A stretch of DNA of 15,533 nt from Gryganskiella cystojenkinii (Eukaryota > Mortierellomycota > Mortierellomycetes > Mortierellales > Mortierellaceae), in contig JAAAIG010000690.1 of NCBI GenBank assembly GCA_015852425.1, forward strand, positions 1 through 15,533. Reading direction: 5' to 3'. A program made the translations under genes and the position numbers. Shown here piece by piece: positions 1-7,618 of this stretch. The notes beneath the pieces are model-generated. The model was not told the origin of the DNA, ran no database searches, and worked only from the letters and a program-made list of their open reading frames with translations. Positions within the stretch are counted from its first letter, which is position 1. Every line of letters begins with the position of its first letter.

Positions 1-356
1 AGGGATCTGAAGTCAATACACATATAAATATGCTTTGAAAGAACATCAATGTTTGCGAGAGTGTGGACATACTAATGCAAGTAACTGTTAGGTTACCGCC
101 AAGCTGAACAAGTGCGCCTGTTGAATATGGCTGTAGCGAGTGGGGGCCGAAAGAGAGAATGGAAGGTAACTAGAGAAGAAAATGAGCAGGTGCTACGCAG
201 AATAACACCCCACGGGTTTGAGGAGATCCAGTTTCACGAAGCAAGACATGAAATTTTTTTATCATCCACCTTGGTTGAACCAGGATCTTTTCAAGACAAC
301 TATTATAAATCGGTACCTGATGCCATAGGGCCCGTGGCTGTTTCACCCCGGAACTG
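1..356. other. Left-end stretch with no recognised gene
   Basis: A plus-strand frame is open from about 112 and reads naturally from about 130 to 310, with a charged stretch around EENEQVLRRITPHGFEEIQF. I do not recognise it, and it runs straight into the G-rich repeat cluster, so it is at best the end of a decayed coding segment. No promoter or splice sites stand out. Confidence 0.3.
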
Positions 357-484
357 CCACAGGGGGCGTGTAAATGACGAATCAGGCGCACGGGGGGTGT
401 GTTCAACGTACACGCGGGGTGTGGATTTTCCGGTAATATCCACGCCCTGTGTAAATTTTTTGCCACGGGGGGCGTGGAAATTCC
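357..484. repeat. Cluster of G-rich CACGGGG-type short repeats
   Basis: Five related units lie within 128 bp: 357-375 (CCACAGGGGGCGTGTAAAT), 389-406 (CACGGGGGGTGTGTTCAA), 411-431 (CACGCGGGGTGTGGATTTTC and one more base), 441-460 (CACGCCCTGTGTAAATTTTT) and 463-484 (CCACGGGGGGCGTGGAAATT then CC). The shared core is roughly CACGGGGGGYGTGKAAAT. Units three and four also form an imperfect inverted repeat, with arms 417-426 and 438-447 (one G-T pair) and an 11-nt loop. The arrangement resembles clustered binding sites or subterminal repeats of a mobile element, but no transposase lies beside it. Confidence 0.6.
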
Positions 485-1400
485 TTAGTTGCTGTTGCTT
501 AATTGCCGCTTTTGGAAGTCGCCCTTGAACATTTTTCTTTGCGTAACAATTTTTTTTTTCTTTCGCCATGTCCTTCATGCAAAACAAACGTTTATCATGG
601 AGTCCTTTCCGCACGAGTCAACCCTCCATACTTCCTCTGAGCAGCAGCAGCAGCAGCATTATTAACCCAAGCACCGGCGTCAGATTGGCGCAAATCGAAA
701 TTTGAATTATTGGTAAAGTGCTGACAAAGGATTGTTCGCCAAGAAAATTTCAAGCCATTAGGATGCCGTTACCTGTAGTGTCATACCACCGCTTGGAGAA
801 AATAATAACAACAATCTTCCTGATCTTTTTTGCTCAGGCTAACCACCTCAATCTGATGTGTCGCCAGCATCTTCACAAGCGCCCTCCGCTCAATAACAAG
901 AGCCACCAACACGAATTACCAGCCTCGCTTTGCGGACAAGATCACACAACAACGACAGCTGCTTCAGCAGCTCAACACCAAAACCAGCCCTGCGACGCAC
1001 ACCAAATGCACTGATAATGGAACAACAATTCCCGTCGACGCATCAAAAAGCAAGTGCATAAGCAACATTAGGAATTTGGCGAAACACCCCTCTCCATTCC
1101 TAATCTGCTTTTGTTGCTTTTTGCAAATTTCTGTCCAAATCGGGCGAAAAGCAATTCTGAACAAGCAACTCCAAAAACCAAAAAAATTGAGAGGAACGCC
1201 GCTATTATTATATCAGATGCAATCTCATTCTGCCCAAAGCAACCACAGGTCAAGGGGATTATTGACAAGATAAATTGTCAACGTATGGTGCTTACACTAT
1301 ACACTCTGTACACTTTACCATGGAGGTTTTGCTCAGTTCCCTTGAAATTTTCTTTGTGCAACCATGATCCATGCTGACTCAATTCGTGGTACCAACGCAA
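485..1400. other. Unrecognised intergenic stretch with coding-like scraps
   Basis: Two plus-strand stretches read like protein but do not join into a gene. One covers about 880-1070 (containing QQRQLLQQLNTKTSPATHTK) and a second, in another frame, about 1150-1275 (containing KKIERNAAIIISDAISF). The frame would have to change near 1145. The bases from about 1080 to 1140 are T-rich and could be intronic, but I see no convincing GT-AG pair. This could be a decayed gene or chance; I recognise no domain. Confidence 0.25.
641..658. repeat. (GCA)6 microsatellite
   Basis: Six uninterrupted GCA units. Simple repeat with no visible coding context. Confidence 0.85.
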
Positions 1401-1412
1401 AGCCGAAATAAT

Positions 1413-1488
1413 CCCTTGATCATTTCGATGAGGGTGTCTTTCCCTTGATGCTCTTCATTGATCCTGTACCCGAAGGTTGTCCCTTGAT
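1413..1488. promoter_or_regulatory. Three CCCTTGAT boxes upstream of the GTPase pseudogene
   Basis: CCCTTGAT occurs at 1413-1420, 1442-1449 and 1481-1488, about 215-290 bp upstream of a TATA box. The same octamer occurs twice upstream of another TATA box (7469-7476 and 7483-7490). Recurrence before two promoters suggests a shared cis element; the function is inferred. Confidence 0.4.
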
Positions 1489-1702
1489 ATTTATTTCTTT
1501 ACGCTCATTGGTTTTCTTGCAGGGTGCAAGAACGGGAATCTATGCATGTAACCATCCTCGTCCTTCTCCGTTTCACTCCCACGCCCCTTGTTTTTCTGCA
1601 AAGAGTGGGTTTATATGCGCGCATTCTTCGGTGTCTCTTTTCTTCCCACAGTGCTGTATGTGTGGTGATATTGTCTGTAATAGCCTGTCAGCTGCCTCTC
1701 CA

Positions 1703-1708
1703 TATAAA
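1703..1708 (+). promoter_or_regulatory. TATA box (TATAAA) of the decayed GTPase gene
   Basis: CATATAAAGAGG at 1701-1712 is followed by a pyrimidine-rich leader with CT/TC runs. An AAG-GTAAAT sequence near 1778-1786 could be a 5'UTR splice donor. The pseudogene ATG is at 2036. The intervening bases would be leader or leader intron; the acceptor is not obvious. Confidence 0.5.
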
Positions 1709-2035
1709 GAGGAGTCCATCCTCCATTCTCGTTTTCTCTTCTTCTTCCTCACTGTCCGCCAACGATCACCCTAAAAGAAGGTAAATAGCGCTCTGCTCTC
1801 TCCCCTGTGTTATTAATCCCACACCCATGTTGGTCTCTAAAGACATTTCTCGCCGCTGCAAAGCGCTTGTCATCCCTCACTTGTATTCAGTACCCTACCA
1901 GAGCTTGTCGTAAAAGTGTTACCGCCTTTCCTCTCCTATATCAATCTTCTAACACGCACGTCATTTTTCCCTGATTAAGACGAGTCAAGTTGGACCACAG
2001 ACGCTCCTTTCACGTACAACAAACCTTCCCCGCAA

Positions 2036-2848
2036 ATGTCGACCAAAGTGGATTATGCTTAGTTCATCACCGGCCAACCTGGAGTCGGAAAGAGCCACAT
2101 TCTCAACACACTCGGAGGAGAATTTGACAGTCGTCCGACTCGTCCAAGCATGCCTCGGACTATGAACCCGATCTTTAATGGCGTTTTCAGACCAATTGAC
2201 AGTGCAGTGAGGATCTCCCTTGCATTTCCGTCAATATCACGTTGGTCACGCACGATCAGCCCAGGCCCATCAATCAATGTCACTCGTTCTTCACCCAGAA
2301 CAACATCCTGGCATGCGGTTACTCTAGTCACTCCACCTCCGCTCGCAGACAAACGGACGGGATGATTTGACTTTCATCAAAAAGCTTCACGAAGCGCTGA
2401 CACCCAAATTCGACAACTTCCTCATCGTCAACCTCATTGTACCAGATGATTTCGATTAGTATACACCCTCCGTTATTGAGACCCTAGTTGACACCATCCA
2501 CAAGAGTACTAGAGCCAACGTCAGCAAGGACCGTGTGATCGCAGTCCGATTTTATAGCAAAAATGACGACGAGGTGGGCGAGAAAGATATCTCGGAACAA
2601 TTGTGCGACTTGCTGAACACAGTAACAGAACAAAAGGTGCAGTCCGTCAAAGAAATCACAGTATCCAAGGACGATTCCTGAAGCAACGAGCACTATACCA
2701 AGATATACTCGAAAGATCAGCAAGAACGGCGAAAGATTGGCAGGAACAGCGAAAGATCGACAGAGTTAAAAGGCATAGGCGAAAAGGCACGTATGAAGAC
2801 AGTAGCCATATGAGAAAAGGGGGATCGCGTCAGCTACCCGGAGATTGA
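2036..2848 (+). pseudogene. P-loop GTPase-like pseudogene with an internal inversion
   Basis: From ATG 2036 the frame reads MSTKVDYA, a TAG stop (2060-2062), then FITGQPGVGKSHILNTLGG, with the Walker A/G1 motif GQPGVGKS encoded at 2072-2095. The G3-type motif (LIDGPGL) is not on this strand: it lies on the minus strand at about 2257-2280, inside a block that is inverted. After 2359 the plus strand resumes with DDLTFIKKLHEALTPK, a TAG at 2457-2459, and a long lysine/aspartate-rich segment to a TGA at 2679-2681. Another frame then carries a charged helical tail (FLKQRALYQDILERSARTAK onward) to the stop at 2846-2848. The family is a G-domain (MMR_HSR1/AIG1-like) protein. Two nonsense codons, at least two frameshifts and the inversion make it non-functional. 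The promoter appears preserved, so a transcript could still be made. Confidence 0.75.
2132..2359 (-). other. Inverted 228-bp block inside the GTPase pseudogene
   Basis: The block is bounded by CGTCCG (2132-2137) and its reverse complement CGGACG (2354-2359). On the minus strand it encodes SGGGVTRVTACQDVVLGEER, then VTLIDGPGL, then NAREILTAL and GMLGRVG, in the order expected between G1 and the middle of a G domain. Conceptually reversing the block makes the right-hand junction continuous in frame (GRVG joins RDDLTFIKK). The left junction is then one base out of frame, so at least one further indel has occurred there. This is a direct reading of both strands; the mechanism is inference. Confidence 0.75.
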
Positions 2849-2938
2849 GAAGGATCTCTGACTCAACTGATCCTTTCAAGTACCGATGAGAACGGCAAAG
2901 GTTACCAGACTAGTTTGATACGTAAACTATTTTGAGCC

Positions 2939-2985
2939 CTCCGCCTCTTTTGTTCTTTATCTTCTTTTGAAAGCAAAAGGCGGAG
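2939..2985. repeat. Inverted repeat (hairpin) with 12-bp arms
   Basis: CTCCGCCTCTTTTG (2939-2952) and CAAAAGGCGGAG (2974-2985) pair over 12 bp with a two-base bulge in the left arm, leaving a 21-nt loop. It sits just after the end of the GTPase pseudogene and could be an old transcript terminator-like or mobile-element structure. Confidence 0.6.
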
Positions 2986-2994
2986 TGCAGTGGG

Positions 2995-3087
2995 ACATAT
3001 GTCCAGGGCACCTATGACAATGAGAGTAGGTCGTCCTTTGCAGACCACTCATTGGCCATTATTGTTTATGGTGCCCTGTCCATATGT
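2995..3087. repeat. Imperfect inverted repeat with 27-bp arms
   Basis: Arm 2995-3021 (starts ACATATGTCCAGGGCACC) pairs with arm 3061-3087 (its complement starts ACATATGGACAGGGCACC). By eye 21 of 27 positions match, and 16 of the first 18. The loop is 39 nt. This could be a small palindromic (MITE-like) element or the stem of a small-RNA precursor. Confidence 0.6.
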
Positions 3088-3536
3088 GACTATAGCGGGC
3101 CAACGTCCTTTCTGTTATATTTTGAGATGTGAATGATGAGACGCGGTAGTGGTGCTTAGATCGAGACGCCAACCATACCAGCCGGAGACGAGTAGATTGC
3201 CCGAGTGCTCAGGATGCCTTTTGAATTTGGTGTCGGAACATATGAGCAGACACCTCCTTTATGAAGACGCCAATGCGGACAGCAGTAAGGGGTCCGGTGA
3301 TGTTCAGACGGGCGAACGTATCGCAAGAGGGGGACGGTGGAGTAGGGTGCGGAATTACAACTGGTGGACCATCTCCATGCCGAGTAATGTAATCTCGGTA
3401 GACGTGAAGTGGACAAGGAGCTGAGCTACGACTGCTTCAAACAACGTATTGCGCCACTAATAAAAGTAGCTCTTGAATAGAGCAGATATTGGATAAGATA
3501 TCCACCATAGTTACCGGCAAGGCGGCGGCGAAAGAT

Positions 3537-3574
3537 AAGTTGATCTTGAGTACCTCAGTCGGGGCCTGAGCTTC
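3537..3574 (-). pseudogene. Orphan LRR scrap
   Basis: On the minus strand this encodes roughly EAQAPTEVLKINLS, matching the C-terminal half of the LRR unit of the gene at 11796-13298 (GAQALTEALKINLSL). At DNA level it lines up with 12004-12041 with about eight differences in 38. There is no neighbouring LRR sequence on either side, so it is an isolated fragment left by decay, rearrangement or gene conversion. Confidence 0.55.
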
Positions 3575-3616
3575 ATACTTTGTTCACATGCACCAATCTT
3601 CCTTATTTAAGGGTGT

Positions 3617-3622
3617 TTTATT
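3617..3622 (-). terminator. Polyadenylation signal AATAAA of the PR-like gene
   Basis: TTTATT on the plus strand reads AATAAA on the gene strand, 23 nt past the stop codon at 3647-3645. It fits a short 3'UTR. Confidence 0.5.
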
Positions 3623-3644
3623 TGTCTTTGTTGATCTACACCTT

Positions 3645-5316
3645 CTAGTTGGTGGTGGCGCTGGCGAGGAAAGGGCACTTGCTTGCAGCGTTCTCCGAGG
3701 CATTAGCAGCAATAGTCTCACCGTTCTCGTTCTTGCGGTTCTTGGCAAGCTGTTCCATGAGGATGTTGGCATCGTAAAAGGTCTCAAGCTGTTAAAAGAG
3801 GGTAGAGTGGAGAAAAAAACGAGGATTTAGCATAAGTGGTAACATACAGTTGTTTTTTTTTAAAAAAAGAGAGAGAGAAGGGGGGTGGGGGGAGGCAACA
3901 TGTATTGTTAGAAGATTCATTGAACGATCAGGCAATTCTCAACGGGCTCAGAAACGGCAGATCAGCCTTTTTTCTACTTTCTCGGATCTCAGAGACTCAG
4001 AGCAAGGGAGCAAAAGTCGAGAGGGATGACAACGGGAACAAAAGGAGTTTTTGCGGGAATATTTACCTCTTCCATCTCGAACTTGTCATTGACCTTCACA
4101 ATGGTGACACCAATAGACTCGACGTACTCATTGGTGGCATAGGCCTCCAACTTCTTGCCGTTTCCGAGTTTGACGGACAGATCACCAGTCATCTTTCCCC
4201 AGTGGCTAGAAGAAAAAACGTGGTGACACAAAAAACAGTTGAAAGTGAGATCGCGGATTAGGATCCTGTTCAATAAGTTGGGTTTGGAGAGAAGAGGTAA
4301 AAAAAAAGTGAGAGCAACGATACAGAATTTTCGACACCCGTTGCAAGAAGTGAGAAAAAAAATATTCAAGAACAACGAGCCAAAGTAAAAGGGAAAAGAA
4401 GGAAAAAATCTTACCGCCACTTGAAAGTAACGACTGGGAAACCAGAGTAAACCTCGAGAACCTCCCACATGAAGATTGGCATAGCACGCCTGAACAACTT
4501 CTGAGAATCCGGGAAAGGATTCTCGCTGGCCTTGTACAACTCTGATTCGCCAATCAAGGCATTACTGGCTCCTGTCTTGAGCATCTTGTCGACTGTGTTC
4601 CATCCCAAACCGTTGACAGAGAAACGGAACTTTTCCTGGTTGATCGTACGGTGTTGATCGGCGCGCAACTTGTAGGACATTTCCACGTACCAGTTCTAAA
4701 TGGGTGTGACACACAGTTGCAATGAAAAAAGCCGGTTAGTTGTTGGGCTTGTTGGAAAGGATTTGGGATGGGGAACACCTGGTGGTGTCACAAAACCATA
4801 ATGTTCGTTTTAACGGTCTTTGGACTTGATGGTTGTCAGCTGTCTGTTTTGTTTGTTATCTGACGTTTGTTATTTTTAAATGTTGCTTTGTTACCTTGAT
4901 GAGGTTAGAGATCAACCAGGGCAACGAGCCTTCCTCATGATCCCTGGTCTTCTCTATATTGATGGATAGGGGTAGTACAAATAGAAAGATGGTCAGTCAT
5001 TCATATTAGTTGATGCTTTAGTGCTAAAAGGGCATCCTTGAATAATGGGTAGGAGAGAGAGAGGGAGGGTGGGATAGAGAGAGGGAGGGAGGGAGAGGAA
5101 GAGCATTGAATTTGGAAGCACAATCTTGATAATAATCAAAGCCAATCCAATTGTGAAAGTACCTCGATCGAAGGCAGCGTTGATCTTGGAGTAGTAGTTA
5201 GGAACGCGGCCATAACGCCACTCATGCTCGGTATCACCGAGGACCGCATTGGGGCTGGTCATGAAATCGGGCAAGGGAGTGGCATCGGGGTTGGTCATGA
5301 AGTCAGACAAGGTCAT
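3645..5316 (-). CDS. Plant pathogen-related (PR)-like protein, NTF2/SnoaL-like fold, five exons
   Basis: Exons on the minus strand: 5316-5163, 4953-4895, 4695-4415, 4205-4067, 3788-3645. Together they give 777 nt, 258 aa plus TAG. All four introns are GT-AG (donors GTACTT, GTAACA, GTAAGA, GTAAAT; lengths 209, 199, 209, 278) and the phases match. The product shows EWRYGRVPNYYSKIN (about residues 32-46), EEGSLPWLISNLIKNWYVEM (about 58-77), FRFSVNG, a LFRRAMPIFMWEVLEVYSGF stretch, then HWGKMTG (166-172) and a conserved C-terminal strand region. This order matches the cereal pathogen-related protein family (about 235 aa), assigned to the NTF2-like/SnoaL superfamily. No signal peptide, so probably cytosolic. 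The biochemical role of the family is unclear to me; ligand binding is only suspected. The start is the ATG at 5316, about 83 nt downstream of a TATA-like ATAAATAC. An in-frame upstream ATG at 5382 would add an unlikely leader. The tail after about 225 is low in similarity and Asn/Ala-rich. Confidence 0.85.
5041..5105. repeat. Purine-rich GAGAGAGGGAGG repeats in intron 1
   Basis: Two adjacent tracts of AGAGAGAGGGAGGG type, simple-sequence DNA lying wholly inside intron 1 of the PR-like gene. A similar purine tract (about 3866-3894) lies in intron 4. Confidence 0.7.
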
Positions 5317-5398
5317 TTTGAATAGATGTGTGTTGGTCTTGGCTAATGGAATAGGGAAGAAAGAGGGAAGAGAATCAATCACGCTTGGAAAGATCGAG

Positions 5399-5406
5399 GT
5401 ATTTAT
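5399..5406 (-). promoter_or_regulatory. TATA-like box of the PR-like gene
   Basis: ATAAATAC on the minus strand, 83 nt upstream of the chosen ATG. The spacing is right for a short 5'UTR. Confidence 0.45.
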
Positions 5407-5581
5407 GCTCGAGAGATTTTAATGAAAGCATTGGCCCATTGTTCAATATGGCCTTTAGCTGGCGGCCTCGGAGCAACTATAAAACAATGAAAAAAGTCCT
5501 CAACGGACTGTGTATACTTCTTTCTTCTTTGCTCTCCACGCTCTCACACGTATCCATGCACCCTTTTCGGTTTATGCGTCA

Positions 5582-5752
5582 TGCATACTTTTTCTTTTTG
5601 CTACCCTTAGTTCCCATGCCCTAGCACGTTCCCATGCCTTTTTCATTTGTTCATGCACTGTTGCATATTTTTTTTTCTTTTGCTACCCATGCCCTGACAG
5701 GTTCCCACGCCTCATTCTTTTGTTCATGCGTTCTGCACGCTCTTTTTCATTC
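5582..5752. repeat. About 75-80-bp tandem repeat, two copies plus a partial
   Basis: Copy one begins TGCATACTTTTTCTTTTTGC at 5582 and copy two TGCATATTTTTTTTTCTTTT at 5662. Both continue with GCTACCC, ATGCCCT, a GTTCCCAYGCC box and TTTGTTCATGC. A partial third begins at about 5734 (TGCACGCTCTTTTTCATT). A 9-nt stretch present in copy one is missing in copy two. The repeat lies upstream of the PR-like gene. Confidence 0.65.
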
Positions 5753-5806
5753 TTTGTTTTTGTAATGTTGATAACCGGCTTGTGGAATCCAAGTAAAACA
5801 CGGCAC

Positions 5807-5828
5807 TCCTTAATAATTATTAAGGAGG
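5807..5828. repeat. Perfect 22-bp palindrome
   Basis: CTCCTTAATAA followed by TTATTAAGGAG is identical to its own reverse complement over all 22 positions. It lies about 490 bp upstream of the PR-like start codon and 395 bp before the LRR-like pseudogene. It could be a dimeric factor site, a cruciform or the tip of a palindromic element. Confidence 0.85.
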
Positions 5829-5841
5829 ACTGGAGCTGAGC

Positions 5842-5873
5842 CACCTAGTTTCAGTTAAAGAGAGAACTAGGTG
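5842..5873. repeat. Second inverted repeat, 9-bp arms
   Basis: CACCTAGTT (5842-5850) and AACTAGGTG (5865-5873) are perfect inverted arms around a 14-nt loop. The left arm starts 14 nt after the 22-bp palindrome, so the two structures may belong to one element. Confidence 0.75.
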
Positions 5874-6222
5874 AGTGACGCTTCTTTCCTTCTTCAGTCT
5901 CAATTTACTTATCGAACAGACACACGCTAGACACATACGAAATAAGACAAAAACACGTCATCTTTTTTAAATTGAATACAAAAGAAGAGGATTTGTATAA
6001 ATCACCTACCCGTCAAAGGGAAGCGACAAAAGAAAATAAAAGAGCTGCCCAGTGCGCAGACAAAAGAACACGAACTGCCTTGCAAAAGGAGCCTGTTTGA
6101 TTTTCTTATAGGTTCGTGCGTGGTGAAGCAAAAGTAGACTATTATTTACACACAAAATAAAAATAATAGCGTTTGAGAATAAGTAGTGGTCCCGCATCGA
6201 AGGCCGATCCTAGGTCAACCTT
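5874..6222. other. AT-rich intergenic stretch
   Basis: No gene, splice site or repeat recognised. It is A-rich and presumably held the promoter of the decayed gene that begins near 6223. Confidence 0.4.
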
Positions 6223-7255
6223 ATGTCGTCTCACGTCAAAAAGAGTCCCGGTTTACGCCACTTGGAAGTCCAGTTCCCCGATCTGCTATCAGTTCGCGGA
6301 CTGTTCATGAACGCAATGTCCTATACATTCGCAGGAGGCTCGATTCTGGAGGCGAACACCGAAACTGGAGAGACCTTGTTGGGGACTGTCGAAATAACTC
6401 CTTCTCGAACTTGGAGCTGTTCGTCATGGAATTGGAAAGAGATATTTCGGTTCTCTCTTTTGTCACCAAGTCCACGACAACGATCAGTAACGACCGTAAC
6501 CTCATACACCTCGGCTCGTTTTTTCGGTCAGCCCAACAGTCGACAGTAATAAATATTAAGATCGGCACCAACAATTTCTTTAGCGTCCGTGATCTTCTCG
6601 TCCAGTCTGGTAACAAGAAAATTCATTCCGTCCATCTGCACGACACAGACAAGGGTAACAGTCTCCAATCGATTAAGATCTGGGATCCAAATGCAGTGCA
6701 ACTCGACCTCCAGGACGACTCCGTTGCCTTCGTACGTCTCTTCAAGAATTTCAAGACCGTGCCACGATCCTGTGGCTCCAACGTGGAGATTACCAGCGAA
6801 ATGTTTGCAACGTACAAGGACACAGTCACAACTTGAAAAGCTTTGGATCAATATCTCCCTCTTGAACGACAAAGGCCTTGAAGACGTGATCGCAGTCATC
6901 AAGAGATCTGAGTTGCGACACCTTTCTGTCCGGAACCCAATGAGTGTGGGGTGGCAACCCATCGCTGCTGCACTAAACGAATCCAACTGGACAGTACTCA
7001 AGACAGTGATCCCGATCATAAATGAAACTCATCTGCAGGTTCACATTCCGCCTGACCAGATCCTGTCGTTATGCACCCAGATGTGTCACCTGTTCTCAAG
7101 TGCCGTCCACTGCCAGCTGATTCTGGGTGAGGACAAGAGCTGCATTTTCTTGAAGGATATTCAGGACGGTCAATGTGCCAAAGTTTCCTTGTTGATTGAT
7201 GCCAATGGTGTACCTCTTGGTGAGCCTGCTTTTCGGGATCCTCCCTCAGACTCCT
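6223..7255 (+). pseudogene. Degenerate LRR-like (RNI-like) protein, frameshifted
   Basis: The first frame starts MSSHVKKSPGLRHLEVQFPD and reads well to about 6345. Coding character then moves to a second frame (NSFSNLELFVMELERDIS to about 6800, including KKIHSVHLHDTDKGNSLQSI). A TGA closes that frame at 6834, and coding returns to the first frame (QLEKLWINISLLNDKGLEDV, then AVIKRSELRHLSVRNPMSVG) to about 7255, where the sequence turns into a pyrimidine-rich non-coding tract. The leucine spacing and repeated L..L.L strands resemble large leucine-rich proteins that I recall as an expanded Mortierella family; that link is from memory and untested. A GTGAGC at 7220-7225 might be an old splice donor. 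No F-box is visible. Two frame changes make it non-functional as read. Confidence 0.6.
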
Positions 7256-7610
7256 TATTTTTTCCATCCTTATATCCTTCTTTCCTTCTTTTCCCATCCC
7301 TTTATGTTTTCTTGACCCCTCTCGTTCTTGTACCCCGAATTCTAGCACCCCTTTCTCTCCCCCCATCTCTTTTACAAGTATCACTGTAAGATTTCATCAT
7401 CCCCTTTCTTTTCTTCCCTTTTTTAAGCACCCCCTCTTCTTTTGGCTCATGCCGATTTTCTTAGCATGCCCTTGATTACTTGCCCTTGATCCGTTTGACG
7501 GTCTCCGTTTCTCCATCTTATCCCGAATGGGAGTGGTATCACCCTGATTTGTTTTTCGCTCCCATACAAACCTCATTTTGATTGAATTTTTCGACCATCC
7601 TCTGCACGTA
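7256..7610. other. Pyrimidine-rich promoter region
   Basis: Long C/T tracts on the plus strand hold recurring AGCAYSCCC motifs (near 7344, 7427, 7464) and two CCCTTGAT boxes (7469-7476, 7483-7490). The layout resembles 9690-9990 and 1400-1700, and it is best read as the upstream region of the TATA box at 7611. Confidence 0.45.
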
Positions 7611-7618
7611 TATAAAAG
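7611..7618 (+). promoter_or_regulatory. TATA box (TATAAAAG)
   Basis: ACGTATATAAAAGAGG at 7607-7622 is a strong TATA element followed by a CA-rich leader-like stretch (about 7625-7860). It may start the leader of the secreted-protein gene at 8009, with a spliced or long 5'UTR, or may be the surviving promoter of a lost gene. Confidence 0.55.

Larger units (their letters stand above)
2849..3530. other. Intergenic stretch with two hairpins, no recognised gene
   Basis: Apart from the hairpins at 2939-2985 and 2995-3087, several frames read openly for 60-90 codons between 3149 and 3424. None shows a motif I know, and both strands are equally open, which argues against a real gene. Confidence 0.4.

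Noticed and set aside
3836..4261. 141-codon plus-strand ORF
   Set aside because: Antisense to intron 4 and exon 4 of the PR-like gene; no motif.
3989..4468. 159-codon minus-strand ORF
   Set aside because: It is exon 4 of the PR-like gene read through into introns 3 and 4 on both sides.
6528..7019. 163-codon minus-strand ORF
   Set aside because: Antisense shadow of the LRR-like pseudogene; the plus strand has the more natural leucine-rich reading in this interval.
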